A stretch of 64,000 bases of DNA from Collinsella aerofaciens. GTDB lineage: Bacteria; Actinomycetota; Coriobacteriia; Coriobacteriales; Coriobacteriaceae. The stretch spans positions 124,001 through 188,000 of the forward strand of contig JAJXHK010000001.1 in the NCBI GenBank assembly GCA_021639365.1, written 5' to 3'. Under the pieces are notes generated by a model, which saw only the letters and a list, made by a program, of their open reading frames with translations, was not told where the DNA came from and made no database searches. Both the position numbers and the translations under genes were made by a program. Positions 39,202 through 47,744 of the stretch are shown here, in pieces (the first letter of the stretch is position 1; every line of letters begins with the position of its first letter).

Positions 39202-40155
39202 CTATTCGCCACGTACGCGACGCGCGATGCGATCGGAAAGCGAGGCCTTCTCAGCGCGGTTCTTGCCCCAAAACGCGCAGGCCACCATGCCGGGACCCAC
39301 GTGCGAGCCAATGGTGGGGCCCACGGAGCTGCGGATGATGGTGACGTCGGCGCAGCCTTCCTCCTTGCGGATGGCGGCCTCGAGCCAATCGCCGTCCTTC
39401 TCGGCGTCGGCCGTCATGATGGCGATGGGCATGGTGCGATCGGGCACGTAGTTCTCGCGGAACGACTTGAGGATGGACTTGAGCGCCTTCTTGCGGCCGC
39501 GGTTGACGCCGATCAACGACAGCGAGCCGGCCAGGTCGTAGGAAAGCTCGGGCTTGACGTCGAGCTTAGCCGTGAGCTGCGCCGCCGCGGGCGGAATGCG
39601 GCCGCCGGCAGCCAGCGCGTCGAAGCTCTCGAGCGTAAAGTAGCCGTGGACGTAGGTCTTGGCCTCGTTTGCCCATTCGACCAGCTGCTTGGCGGTGAGC
39701 CCCGCCGAGCGCTGACGGACCGCCTCGAGCGCCAGCAGCTCGCCGGTCGCGCAAGGCAGGGCGTTATCCACCACGTAGAGCTCAAAGTTGGGATACTCGG
39801 CGCGCACGGCATCTGCCGCCTGGCACGCGGAGTTGTAGCTCGACGACAGCGCCGAGGTAAAGCACAGGTAGACCGTGGGCGTACCCTCTTTGGCGCACTC
39901 GGTAAAGAACTCGATATAGCGACCGAGCGACACAGCCGAGGTGGACACGCGGGCGCCGGCGCGCATACGGTCGTAGAATTCCTTGGGCGTGATGCTCGAC
40001 CAGATATCGTCCGTGCGCTCCTCGCCATCGATAATGAAGGGGAAGCCCAAGATATCGACATCGAGGTTCGCGGCGACCTCGGGGCTAAAGTCGCAGCAGG
40101 TATCGACGACGATGCGGCAGCGGTCAGAATGGCCGGCGGATGCAGCCTTGTCCAT
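39202..40155 (-). CDS. DegV-family fatty-acid-binding protein
   Basis: The start is the ATG at 40155, with GGAG 8 bases upstream, rather than the adjacent TTG. The 317-residue protein shows DegV features: IVVDTCCDFSPEVAANLDVD, LGFPFIIDGEERTDD, the fatty-acid-contacting ARVSTSAVSLGRY, YLCFTSALSSSYNSA, TLESFDALAAGGRIPPAAA, and SVGPTIGSHVGPGMVACAFW at the C-terminus. DegV proteins (FakB relatives) bind fatty acids and can present them to a FakA-type kinase. No fakA is nearby. It lies between the operon starting at 39109 and a strong terminator. FakB-type function is plausible but unproven. Confidence 0.92.
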   Translation of the reverse strand: MDKAASAGHSDRCRIVVDTCCDFSPEVAANLDVDILGFPFIIDGEERTDDIWSSITPKEFYDRMRAGARVSTSAVSLGRYIEFFTECAKEGTPTVYLCFTSALSSSYNSACQAADAVRAEYPNFELYVVDNALPCATGELLALEAVRQRSAGLTAKQLVEWANEAKTYVHGYFTLESFDALAAGGRIPPAAAQLTAKLDVKPELSYDLAGSLSLIGVNRGRKKALKSILKSFRENYVPDRTMPIAIMTADAEKDGDWLEAAIRKEEGCADVTIIRSSVGPTIGSHVGPGMVACAFWGKNRAEKASLSDRIARRVRGE

Positions 40156-40173
40156 CAAAGCGACTCCTTACGT

Positions 40174-40206
40174 AAAAAAGGCGGCCACCCGCATGGGATG
40201 GCCGCC
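40174..40206 (-). terminator. terminator of hpf
   Basis: GGCGGCCA (40180-40187) pairs with TGGCCGCC (40199-40206), and the minus strand continues TTTTTTACG. It lies 30 bp beyond the hpf stop. Confidence 0.92.
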
Positions 40207-40235
40207 AGCCGTTAACTCATGCAAGTTAACGTATT

Positions 40236-40820
40236 TTACTCGTCAAGTGTTTCGATACGGGGCTTGATGATGCCATATCCACCATTCTTACGGTGATACA
40301 CCACATTGATGAGGCCCGTCGTCGCGTTCTCGAACACGTAGAAGTCGTGGCCCAGCAGATCGGTCTGCACCAGCGCCTGCTCCTCAGTCATCGGGGTGAC
40401 GTCGATGACCTTCTCGCGGACGAGCAGGTCGTCCTCCTCCTCGGGCAGCAGCAGATCGGCCAGATCCTCGACGCGCTCGACCGGTGCAACATCCGCAGCA
40501 CTGGCACCGCCCTGGCGGTTGTCCACGACCTTAGTCTTGAACTTGCGCAGCTGACGGGTGACCTTATCGGCGGAAAGGTCGATGGCGGCGTACATATCGG
40601 CACCGTGCTCGGCAACGCGAATCACAGAACCGCGAGCGCGAACCGTGACCTCGACGATTGCCGGGTTGGGGTTCGAGGGGTTCTTCTCATAGCGAAGTAC
40701 AACGTCGACCGTCATGGGCTCGATATCGAAAACCTTGAGCGCCTCGCCGATCTTCTCATCCACATGCGCACGCAGAGCATCGGTTACCGTCGTCTTGCGT
40801 CCAGAAACCTTGATATCCAT
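40236..40820 (-). CDS. hpf: ribosome hibernation-promoting factor, long form
   Basis: The start at 40820 has GGAG 6 bases upstream. The 194-residue protein has the S30AE domain (MDIKVSGRKTTVTDALRAHV, VVLRYEKNPSNPNPAIVEVT, DMYAAIDLSADKVTRQLRKF) and, after a linker, the C-terminal dimerisation domain (KVIDVTPMTEEQALVQTDLL, GHDFYVFENATTGLINVVYH, RKNGGYGIIKPR). Long HPF dimerises 70S ribosomes into inactive 100S particles in stationary phase. It is monocistronic with its own terminator. The linker contains an acidic LLLPEEEDD segment. Assignment is secure. Confidence 0.96.
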   Translation of the reverse strand: MDIKVSGRKTTVTDALRAHVDEKIGEALKVFDIEPMTVDVVLRYEKNPSNPNPAIVEVTVRARGSVIRVAEHGADMYAAIDLSADKVTRQLRKFKTKVVDNRQGGASAADVAPVERVEDLADLLLPEEEDDLLVREKVIDVTPMTEEQALVQTDLLGHDFYVFENATTGLINVVYHRKNGGYGIIKPRIETLDE

Positions 40821-41037
40821 ACGTGGCTCCAATCTGCCTCGGGGACTTACTGTACTGGCTATGTACCCATTGCCGTGCATTTAATCACGCGGATTCCCAA
40901 AGACCCGAATAACGATTGCTTGATACCGCATACCGAAGTCTCGCACTTTTCTGTGGCAAAGTGCGCTATGGGAGGGCGTCGGCGACTTTGTATTTGGTCC
41001 CGAAAATTGGCTTTGACCTGCTGGTTTTATAGAGATG

Positions 41038-41071
41038 AAAAAGCCGGGCTCCCCTATTGGGGAAGCCCGGC
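41038..41071 (-). terminator. terminator of the solute-binding lipoprotein gene
   Basis: GCCGGGCT plus CCCC (41043-41054) pairs with GGGG plus AAGCCCGGC (to 41071), with TTTTTCATC following on the minus strand. It lies 67 bp beyond the stop codon. Confidence 0.85.
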
Positions 41072-41137
41072 AGTGCGTGTTGAAACCGTGAAGAGGCATC
41101 CTTTCCAACGTATAGGAGACACCACCCCTAGCAATAA

Positions 41138-42145
41138 CTAGCTATTAAGCTTGTTAATGTCGTCGTCGGTGATGGTGTCTTCCTGGCTGGACGATTTGTC
41201 TTCGGAGGATGCGGTCTCATTGTTGGAATCGGAGGACTCGCTGCCGGAGGACGTGGTCTCACTGGACTCAGAGTCGCCCGGCTGCACGTTAGCGCCCGAA
41301 ACCGTCTTAGTGGTGAGGTCGTAGGGCATCGTGCCGTACCAGACGCAGTGGACCGCCTCGAGCGTGCCGTCGGCCGTAATACCGTCGAGGGCATCGCTCA
41401 CGGCACGGCACAGTTCGTCATTGGACGAGAGGCCCGCAACACCAAGCGTCGAGGGCGCCTCGAGCGCACCGACATAGGAGATCTCGCTCATCAGGCGTGC
41501 AAGGTAGCCGCCGGCCGTGGAGTCGCAGATCACATAGTCGACTTCGCCGGACTCGAGCGCCTCAAAGCACTCGTTGATGTTGGAGTAGGTCTTTTGGTTG
41601 GCGGTGATGCTCTGCTTAGCAAGCGCCTCCTGCGAGGCCGAGGACATCTGGATACCCAGAGTAGACGTGTTAAGGGTATCGGTGGAAACGCTTAGCGACC
41701 CACCATCGCTGGTTTTACCGAACACGGAAGCGGCATCGTACAGGCAGGTGCCGAGCGAGCTAACGTCCCCGTCCGTAGAGTTGATCTCGCCGATAAAGAT
41801 ATCAGCCTTTTTGTCGCCGAGCGCGGAACCTGCCGAGGACGCATCGACAAAGGCGACCTTAAGGCCCATGCGGCTTGCGAGGGCGCGGGCAGCGTCGACT
41901 GCATACCCCGTGAGCTCGCCGTCAGCGCCCTGCATGGCCTGCGGCGCATCGGAGGTATCGAGGGCGACCGTCAGGGTACCGGGAGTGACCAGGGCATCAT
42001 CCGACACCGTGGGCGTGACGGTCTCGTACTCGATCTGGTCGATCGTGGGAGTCGTGAACGTAGACAGCGGGTTGAACGCGCATCCGCTCAGGCCCAAAAC
42101 GGCGATGACCGCTGCGGTCCCAGCACCTAACCGAGCCGCGTGCAT
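41138..42145 (-). CDS. family 3 extracellular solute-binding lipoprotein
   Basis: The ATG at 42145 is preceded by GAGGGG at 7 bases and starts a lipoprotein signal: MHAARLGAGTAAVIAVLGL followed by the lipobox LSGC. A much longer open frame continues upstream but lacks typical coding features. The 335-residue product resembles amino-acid ABC-transporter binding proteins: TLTVALDTSDAPQAM, DGELTGYAVDAARALASRMG, ADIFIGEINSTDG, NINECFEALESGEVDYVICD, LCRAVSDALDGITADGTLE. The C-terminal 55 residues are Ser/Glu/Asp-rich and disordered. No permease or ATPase genes adjoin it, so it may supply a distant transporter or act as a sensor. Confidence 0.85.
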   Translation of the reverse strand: MHAARLGAGTAAVIAVLGLSGCAFNPLSTFTTPTIDQIEYETVTPTVSDDALVTPGTLTVALDTSDAPQAMQGADGELTGYAVDAARALASRMGLKVAFVDASSAGSALGDKKADIFIGEINSTDGDVSSLGTCLYDAASVFGKTSDGGSLSVSTDTLNTSTLGIQMSSASQEALAKQSITANQKTYSNINECFEALESGEVDYVICDSTAGGYLARLMSEISYVGALEAPSTLGVAGLSSNDELCRAVSDALDGITADGTLEAVHCVWYGTMPYDLTTKTVSGANVQPGDSESSETTSSGSESSDSNNETASSEDKSSSQEDTITDDDINKLNS

Positions 42146-42595
42146 CAAGCTGCCCCTCACCATGTCCACTACCCTGCCTTCTGTGTCGTATACGATCCGT
42201 GCGTTGCGCGGAATATCAGATTGTTCCCACCAGCTGACCTGGTATTTGACCCCACACTTGCGCACCGGGGTGTTTGCTCGGGAGGCCGCAGCCACCTTCA
42301 CGACTGGCCCGCTCGCCCGCGAGGCGGTATTGCCCCAAAGAAAGTAGAACGGACGGTGCGGCTTACATCTAGGACGCGCCATGATCGCGCCGCGCGCACG
42401 CGGTCGCTTACGTGGATCCCTTTGACCGCGTCTGTCTTGGACTAGGACGGGCATTTCGTCCGTCCGCAACCACAGCCTGGTAGGAACGTAGCGCATTATA
42501 GCTAAGTTCAAGCTAAAGTTTAAGGTTAGGGGCGTCATTCGCATCGCGAGTACAGATTTCGCAGGTCGGAGTGGGCTATTCGTGCCCCCATGAAG

Positions 42596-42630
42596 CCCGG
42601 AGCTCCCCTACGGGGAGCTCCGGGGCACCC
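42596..42630. terminator. strong hairpin upstream of the MITE-like element
   Basis: CCCGGAGCTCCCC (42596-42608) pairs perfectly with GGGGAGCTCCGGG (42612-42624). A second small hairpin GGCACC/GGTGCC follows directly. It lies between the divergently oriented lipoprotein region and the repeat, with no T-run. The whole 42146-42895 gap holds this hairpin and the 215-bp repeat but no gene I can support. Confidence 0.5.
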
Positions 42631-42645
42631 TTCTTGGGGTGCCGT

Positions 42646-42860
42646 GGCCAAAAAACGGCAAATATGAGTACTGTCACCAATTCAGTAACAGGCAATTTTG
42701 GCCTCTCGGACAGATTTTGCGCTCAGTGTCGCCAACCTGATGCTTAGTTATTCCACATTTGTTTATTATCTTCTTACTTTATGCCGCCTCCGAGTCCTAA
42801 ATTCCTTGATTTTGCTGTTACTGATTTAGTGACAGTACTCATATTTGCCATATTTTGGCC
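42646..42860. repeat. MITE-like element, copy 1
   Basis: Terminal inverted repeats of about 46 bp with four mismatches begin GGCCAAAA and include AAATATGAGTACTGTCAC and CAGTAACAG. The interior of about 120 bp is AT-rich and codes for nothing obvious. A second copy with more diverged ends is at 57218-57443. Size, long TIRs and lack of a gene suggest a miniature non-autonomous transposable element. No target-site duplication is evident. Confidence 0.75.
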
Positions 42861-42895
42861 GGGACATATGATTGACCCCCTATTTTCGACGTGAA

Positions 42896-44005
42896 TTAGA
42901 CCGGCTTAAGCCCAAAACACGCCCGCAGCGTGTTAAGCAACGCCTCTTGCTTCTTCCTGCGGGCATCGACACGATTCCGGTACCGCTTTCGCATACGCTG
43001 GTGAATACGCCATGCGAGCGCTTCCATCGCTTCCATGTCGCAGAGCATTTCGTTGTTGACCGTCGCGACCTCGATTCCCATAGTAATCAAGCCCGTGTTG
43101 CGCTTTTCATCATGGATACGTCCCCTCCGAGAGGAATGGCCCAGCTCACCGTTGTATTCCAGGTCAAACCGGGCTGCCTCTTGATACGCATCGCAAACTG
43201 CATGGGGCATCCCCGAGATTGCCTGCGCACGGTCATCGAACTCGATCTTGTAGTCGGTCTTAAAAGGTCCGCAGGCAAACCCGCCATAGGAAAACGGAAG
43301 CGAAAACAGGGCGAGCATGATGCACTCCATGGGCGAGAGCAGGTTTTCTGACAGGTAGGGACACAGACGCAGCAGCTGTTTGGCCACATTCCCCTTGCAT
43401 GCCGCAAGGTAATCTGCCAGGCGATCGGGCGTCAGCGCCAGCTCGACTTCAAAGTAGCCCACGTCTGCTGGCTGGTCCTTGTCCTTTGCAAGTTTATTCG
43501 TAACAGGCGAGGTGTAGGGAGGCAGATACTTCCCGCGGTCGCTCAGTGAAATCTTAGAGCACAGCTCCTGGGCCAGGGCAAACGCCTGGATGCAGCCGAC
43601 CTCGCGCGCAACGGCAACACAAAGGGCCTCGGGAGATAGGCTGTACACCCCCGGTTCCACCCCTAGAATCGAGCCGGCAGGCAACCCGGAACACACGGAC
43701 CAGCCCACGCCAGGCATGCGGCGGCGCTGCGCCGCAGACCCCACCAGCAAGCACAGATCTTCTTGCACCTCGCCGCTTTTGGCTCCAATTCGCACCAGGT
43801 CGGGAAGATAGATATCCTCGGTCGAAGGCGATGACATACACAGCACGCGGCGCTCCTCATCGGGCTCAAGGTCCTTCCAGCTGATATAGCCCATCTGCCG
43901 GCGCTCGGCGCGCATCATGCGCAGCGCCGAAGCGCCTGTTAGGATTACGGAAGCCGCCAGCTGTTCGCCTGTCGGCTCGTTGCGCCGCTCAATCTTCACT
44001 GCCAC
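42896..44005 (-). CDS. hypothetical protein with nuclease-like (DUF559/AbiEi-like) C-terminus
   Basis: GTG at 44005, four bases after GGGGTGG, is the likely start; the frame extends upstream into comF in another phase. The 369-residue protein is not a recognised named family. Around residues 290-335 FDLEYNGELGHSSRRGRI followed by HDEKRNTGLITMGIEVATV resembles the PD-(D/E)XK core of DUF559/Vsr-like endonucleases (E-Y-N-G, then D..R...L...G). The N-terminal half has LPDLVRIGAKSG and GVYSLSPEALCV, recalling AbiEi-type antitoxin/defence proteins. It lies 10 bp behind comF on the same strand. A defence or nucleic-acid role is possible but weakly supported. Confidence 0.6.
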   Translation of the reverse strand: MAVKIERRNEPTGEQLAASVILTGASALRMMRAERRQMGYISWKDLEPDEERRVLCMSSPSTEDIYLPDLVRIGAKSGEVQEDLCLLVGSAAQRRRMPGVGWSVCSGLPAGSILGVEPGVYSLSPEALCVAVAREVGCIQAFALAQELCSKISLSDRGKYLPPYTSPVTNKLAKDKDQPADVGYFEVELALTPDRLADYLAACKGNVAKQLLRLCPYLSENLLSPMECIMLALFSLPFSYGGFACGPFKTDYKIEFDDRAQAISGMPHAVCDAYQEAARFDLEYNGELGHSSRRGRIHDEKRNTGLITMGIEVATVNNEMLCDMEAMEALAWRIHQRMRKRYRNRVDARRKKQEALLNTLRACFGLKPV

Positions 44006-44015
44006 AAAACCACCC

Positions 44016-44822
44016 CTACCAAACACGTGCGATAGCAAGGCCATCGACTGCCGCAGCGCCGGCACGCTTGAGCTCCGCCGAGGCTGCTGCCATGGTCGCG
44101 CCCGTGGTGATAACGTCATCGATAAGCAGTAGGCGGCGGCCGTGCACGTCCTCAACCGTCTCGTACATGCCTTGGGCACGCTCGCGACGCTCCTCACGAC
44201 CGAGTTCGCGCTGGTCGCCATGCCCGTACTTGACGAGAGCATCGAGCAGGGGAACACCCGACAGCTCGCAAAATGGGCGCGCAATGGCCTCCATATGATC
44301 AAAGCCACGCCGCCGAAACGCTGCCGCCGTCGCAGGCACAAACACCACCGCATCCGCACCGGACAGCACACCTCCTAAGCGTTCGGGCGCTACGACCTGG
44401 GCATGCAGGACGGTGTCGTAGAGCAGCTCCGCCAGATACGGCGCCAGGCGTCGCTCGCCCGCGTCCTTGTACGCTTTAATGATGCGCGGCAGCGGATGCG
44501 CATAGACGGCGCACGCCAGGCAGCGGTCGAGCGCCTCCGCCATTGCCGAGGACGTGCCCTCGACCGAACACTCAGTGCACAGCAAATCCCCAAACGGGGC
44601 GCCGCATCGGGTGCAGCTATGACGTGGGTCGATGAGCGTGAGCGCGGCTAGGCAGTCTTGGCAAATAAGCGCACCGGCGCGCTCGCAGCCGGCACATCGT
44701 GTTGGCGACAATGCCTCGAGTGCCTCGCGTGCCGCCCGCTCGGCAAACGGCAGCAATTCGTCCGCAAACGGTAGGGCGCCGGCACCCTGCAGACGGCTCA
44801 ATTTGTTCAGATGGCTCTTCAA
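44016..44822 (-). CDS. comF: ComF-family phosphoribosyltransferase-like protein
   Basis: The 268-residue protein has an N-terminal zinc-finger region (PTRCAGCERAGALICQDCLA, then CTRCGAPFGDLLCTEC) and a C-terminal PRTase-type domain with AYKDAGERRLAPYLAELLYD, VFVPATAAAFRRRGFDHME and the PRPP loop LLLIDDVITTGATMAAA. ComF proteins participate in DNA uptake or processing in competence. It follows ricT by about 100 bp including a hairpin and precedes the nuclease-like gene. The position near tmk-holB-ricT is seen in other Coriobacteria-like gene orders (inference). Competence itself is not indicated by other genes here. Confidence 0.92.
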   Translation of the reverse strand: MKSHLNKLSRLQGAGALPFADELLPFAERAAREALEALSPTRCAGCERAGALICQDCLAALTLIDPRHSCTRCGAPFGDLLCTECSVEGTSSAMAEALDRCLACAVYAHPLPRIIKAYKDAGERRLAPYLAELLYDTVLHAQVVAPERLGGVLSGADAVVFVPATAAAFRRRGFDHMEAIARPFCELSGVPLLDALVKYGHGDQRELGREERRERAQGMYETVEDVHGRRLLLIDDVITTGATMAAASAELKRAGAAAVDGLAIARVW

Positions 44823-44827
44823 GACAC

Positions 44828-44859
44828 AACCCTCCCTACGTTCGGTCGCAGGGAGGGTT
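44828..44859. terminator. hairpin between ricT and comF
   Basis: AACCCTCCCT (44828-44837) pairs perfectly with AGGGAGGGTT (44850-44859). It lies just after the ricT stop and 5 bp before the comF start, so it may terminate ricT transcripts or lie in the comF leader. Confidence 0.7.
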
Positions 44860-44924
44860 GTTGATTCAGCGCTATGGTACCCCGACGCGATTGGGGTAAG
44901 GCGGGTTAAATCCGCTCGCGGGCG

Positions 44925-46625
44925 TTATTCGCCGGCGGGCGGTTGTGGTGCGGCCGAAGACGGGGTCGAGCCCTCGCCACCATTCTGGCGCGGCTTGCGG
45001 GAACGGCGACGGCGACGGCGCTTTTGGCCCTGGTCGGCCGAGCCCTCGCCACCGCGATCTTCGCGCGGCTCGCGCTCGTCGCGAGCGGCGCCACGCGAAG
45101 CCTTGGCAGCCGCTCCCCCGCCATCTCCGGGACGCCGGCGCGTGACCTTGACCTCGCCATCCGAGACCTGATCGGCCACGGAGGGCACTGAGGGCTTCTG
45201 CTGCGCGCCCGAGGAATGGCGACGGCGCGGACGCGGGGCGCGCTCCTCCTCGCCACGTGACTTGCCGCCCTTGTCGGCAGGCGTATCGGAACCCGAGGGA
45301 TCCTTGGAAGCGGCACCAGCCTCGCGAGCAGCTGCGGCGCGGAAGGCATCCTCGCGCTCCTCGCTCGACAGGTGACGGCGGCGACGGCGCGTGGGGTTCA
45401 TGCCACCGCCGCGGTTTTGCTGCTGAGGCTGCTGAGTCTCGCGCTCGCGGGAGGAGTTCTTGCCTGCAGCTGCAGCCTCGCCGACATCGCCCGAGCCCGC
45501 GCGCTTGCGACGACGACGGCCACCGGCGGCCTCCTCGGCCTCAGGCGTTGCGGCATTGCCACGGCCCTTTCCGCGGCCACGACCCTCGCCCTGCCCCTGA
45601 CCGGCGCGAGCATCGGATTCAGCATCGCGACGACGGCGCTTGGGCATCGACGTGCCGGCAAGACGGTCGGCGCTCGACAGGCCATCGCCCACGTCGACGC
45701 CGTTCTCGCGGTCGAGTTCCATGAGCGCCAGACGCATCTCGGGCGACTCGATGCGCTCGAGCACATCGCGCGTCACGCAGTCGGGGCGGCAATTGCAGCC
45801 CTGCTCGGCGGCCTTCTTCTTGCAGCCCTCCGAGCAGGTCATATCGGCCAGGTTGACCTTAAAGACCTTGCCGTTCTCCAGGCGCAGCACCAGCTGCTCA
45901 CGCGGCGTGTCATATTCCTGAATACGCGCCTTGCCGAGCGGCGTATCGATGAGCGTCTTCTTTTTGGGCGCACGGCTCTTAAAGTCCTTGTACGCTTCGA
46001 ACTCGTAGCGCAGGCAGCACATCAGGCGGCCGCACACGCCGCTGATCTTGGAGGAATTGAGCGGCAGGTCCTGCTCTTTTGCCATGCGGATCGAGACGGG
46101 CTCAAACTGTCCGCCAAAGCGCGTGCAGCAGAGCTCCTGGCCGCACTGGGCATAGCCGCCCACCAGGCGAGTCTCGTCGCGCACGCCGATCTGGCGCATG
46201 TCGACGCGAATGTGCAGCGTCGAGGACAGATCCTTGACGAGCTGGCGAAAATCGACGCGCTCCTCGGCCGCAAAGTAGAACACGGCCTTCTCGCCGCCAA
46301 ACAGGTACTCGACGCCGACCGGCTTCATCTCGAGGTCGAGTTCTTTGACCAGACGGCGGAAATCGACCATGGCCTCGTCGCCCTGGATGGCAAGATCGTC
46401 GGCAAGCTGCAGGTCGATGTCGCTCGCCACGCGCAGCACGGGCTTGAGCGGCTGACCGATCTCTTCTTGCGGCACCTCGAAGGGATCGGCCGTGACCAAG
46501 CCGATCTCGGTTCCGCGCTCGGTGGAGCAAATAGCGTAATCAGCCTCGAGGATATCCAGGTCCTGCGGGTCAAACCACAGGTCGCGCGAGGCGTAGGTAA
46601 ACTTAACGGGTACGACTAACGGCAT
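44925..46625 (-). CDS. ricT: RicT/YaaT (PSP1 domain) protein with long basic tail
   Basis: Residues 1-290 are a PSP1-domain RicT: VPVKFTYASRDLWFDPQDL, ADYAICSTERGTEIGLV, GVEYLFGGEKAVFYFAAEER, the cysteine-containing CGQELCCTRFG and CGRLMCCLRYEFEAY, and a further Cys cluster (CSEGCKKKAAEQGCNC). RicT works with RicA/RicF in RNA processing and development in Bacillus, and may bind Fe-S clusters. The C-terminal ~265 residues are low complexity, rich in Arg, Gly, Ala, Glu and Lys (for example MPKRRRRDAESDARAGQGQ), probably disordered and RNA-binding. Its start overlaps the holB stop by 10 bp. The tmk-holB-ricT order mirrors Firmicutes. Confidence 0.93.
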   Translation of the reverse strand: MPLVVPVKFTYASRDLWFDPQDLDILEADYAICSTERGTEIGLVTADPFEVPQEEIGQPLKPVLRVASDIDLQLADDLAIQGDEAMVDFRRLVKELDLEMKPVGVEYLFGGEKAVFYFAAEERVDFRQLVKDLSSTLHIRVDMRQIGVRDETRLVGGYAQCGQELCCTRFGGQFEPVSIRMAKEQDLPLNSSKISGVCGRLMCCLRYEFEAYKDFKSRAPKKKTLIDTPLGKARIQEYDTPREQLVLRLENGKVFKVNLADMTCSEGCKKKAAEQGCNCRPDCVTRDVLERIESPEMRLALMELDRENGVDVGDGLSSADRLAGTSMPKRRRRDAESDARAGQGQGEGRGRGKGRGNAATPEAEEAAGGRRRRKRAGSGDVGEAAAAGKNSSRERETQQPQQQNRGGGMNPTRRRRRHLSSEEREDAFRAAAAREAGAASKDPSGSDTPADKGGKSRGEEERAPRPRRRHSSGAQQKPSVPSVADQVSDGEVKVTRRRPGDGGGAAAKASRGAARDEREPREDRGGEGSADQGQKRRRRRRSRKPRQNGGEGSTPSSAAPQPPAGE

Positions 46626-47743
46626 TTCAGTGCCTTCCTGATATCGAACAGCATGACCTCGATGGCCAGCTGGGGAGTAACGTTTCTGGCGATGTTGCGC
46701 TCGGCGGTCGCGACCGCCTCGAGCGCCTGGGTGGCACCCGCAACATTGGTCGCGGCGGCAAGCCGACCGATCGTGTCGCGCACGTCCTCGTTCACCACGT
46801 CGGCTGCCTCGTCCTGAAGTGTCAGCAGCACGTCGCGCATGAGCGTCCGCGCGCTCGCCAGCGCTTCCATGATACCCGAACGCTCGCGCGCGTTGAGTTC
46901 GCGCTTGTTGCGGTCCTCAAGCTGCTTCAATGCTCCACGCGACAGGTAGTCGGCATTTTGCTCGAGTACCTTTTCCTGCGTGGACTTGACCTCGGCGAGC
47001 GGCGCCTTAACGGCGACAATGAGCGACTTGGCGCGGCTGAGCACGTCGGCCTCGTCGGCGGCGATGAGCGAATCGATGGCGCGGACCATCTGGCGGCGAG
47101 CATCCTGGCGCTCGGCGCTCTTAAGAAACTCGATGCCGCGTGTGGGGCTTCCCGCCACGGCGACCGCCATGCGGCAACGCGCAGGGTCCTGACCGGTGGC
47201 GCGGCTCACGGCCTGCGCGGCGACGGCGGGCGATACCAGCCGAAACGGCACGCACTGGCAACGACTCACGATAGTGGGCAGCATCACGTCGGCCGAGGTG
47301 CCCAGCAAGATAAACATAACGCCCTCGGGCGGCTCCTCGAGCGTTTTGAGCAGTGCGTTGGCGGTGTTGGCACGCAGTTGCTCGGCACGGTCGATGATGT
47401 AGACCTTTGCTTTGGCGCGGATGGGCGCCAGCGGCACGTCATCGAGCAGCTCGCGGGTCTGGGCAATGAGGTAACCCGTGGCGCTCTCGGGAGTGTAATA
47501 GTGCACGTCGGGATGCGTATGCCGAGCAACGCGCACGCAGCTGTCGCATGCGCCGCAGCCGTCCTGCTCGCACAGGAAGGCTTGGGCGAGCGCCCACGCG
47601 GCGTCGAGCTTGCCCGCGCCGGGCGCACCCAAAAACAGGTAGGCGTGCGATGCGCGACCGCTAGCGACGGCATTGGTCAAAAAGTCGCGCACGCGCTCTT
47701 GGGTGTTGAGCTTGGCCAGCAGGCTTGCCTGAGCGGGGGCCAT
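46616..47743 (-). CDS. holB: DNA polymerase III delta-prime subunit (HolB)
   Basis: The ATG at 47743 overlaps the end of tmk and has GGAGG upstream in tmk. The 375-residue clamp-loader subunit shows HAYLFLGAPGAGKLDAAWA (degenerate P-loop, Leu in place of Thr/Ser, as usual for delta-prime), the zinc-binding CEQDGCGACDSC, VYIIDRAEQLRANTANALLK and TLEEPPEGVMFIL (DEAD-box-like and SRC region), and IVSRCQCVPFRL. It helps load the sliding clamp during replication. It is the middle gene of tmk-holB-ricT with overlaps on both sides, so translation is coupled. Confidence 0.94.
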   Translation of the reverse strand: MAPAQASLLAKLNTQERVRDFLTNAVASGRASHAYLFLGAPGAGKLDAAWALAQAFLCEQDGCGACDSCVRVARHTHPDVHYYTPESATGYLIAQTRELLDDVPLAPIRAKAKVYIIDRAEQLRANTANALLKTLEEPPEGVMFILLGTSADVMLPTIVSRCQCVPFRLVSPAVAAQAVSRATGQDPARCRMAVAVAGSPTRGIEFLKSAERQDARRQMVRAIDSLIAADEADVLSRAKSLIVAVKAPLAEVKSTQEKVLEQNADYLSRGALKQLEDRNKRELNARERSGIMEALASARTLMRDVLLTLQDEAADVVNEDVRDTIGRLAAATNVAGATQALEAVATAERNIARNVTPQLAIEVMLFDIRKALKCR

Positions 47744-47744
47744 G

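Noticed and set aside
42146..42544. Upstream in-frame extension of the solute-binding lipoprotein
   Set aside because: The lipoprotein signal, lipobox and ribosome site all fit a start at 42145; the extension lacks coding-like features and would bury the signal peptide.
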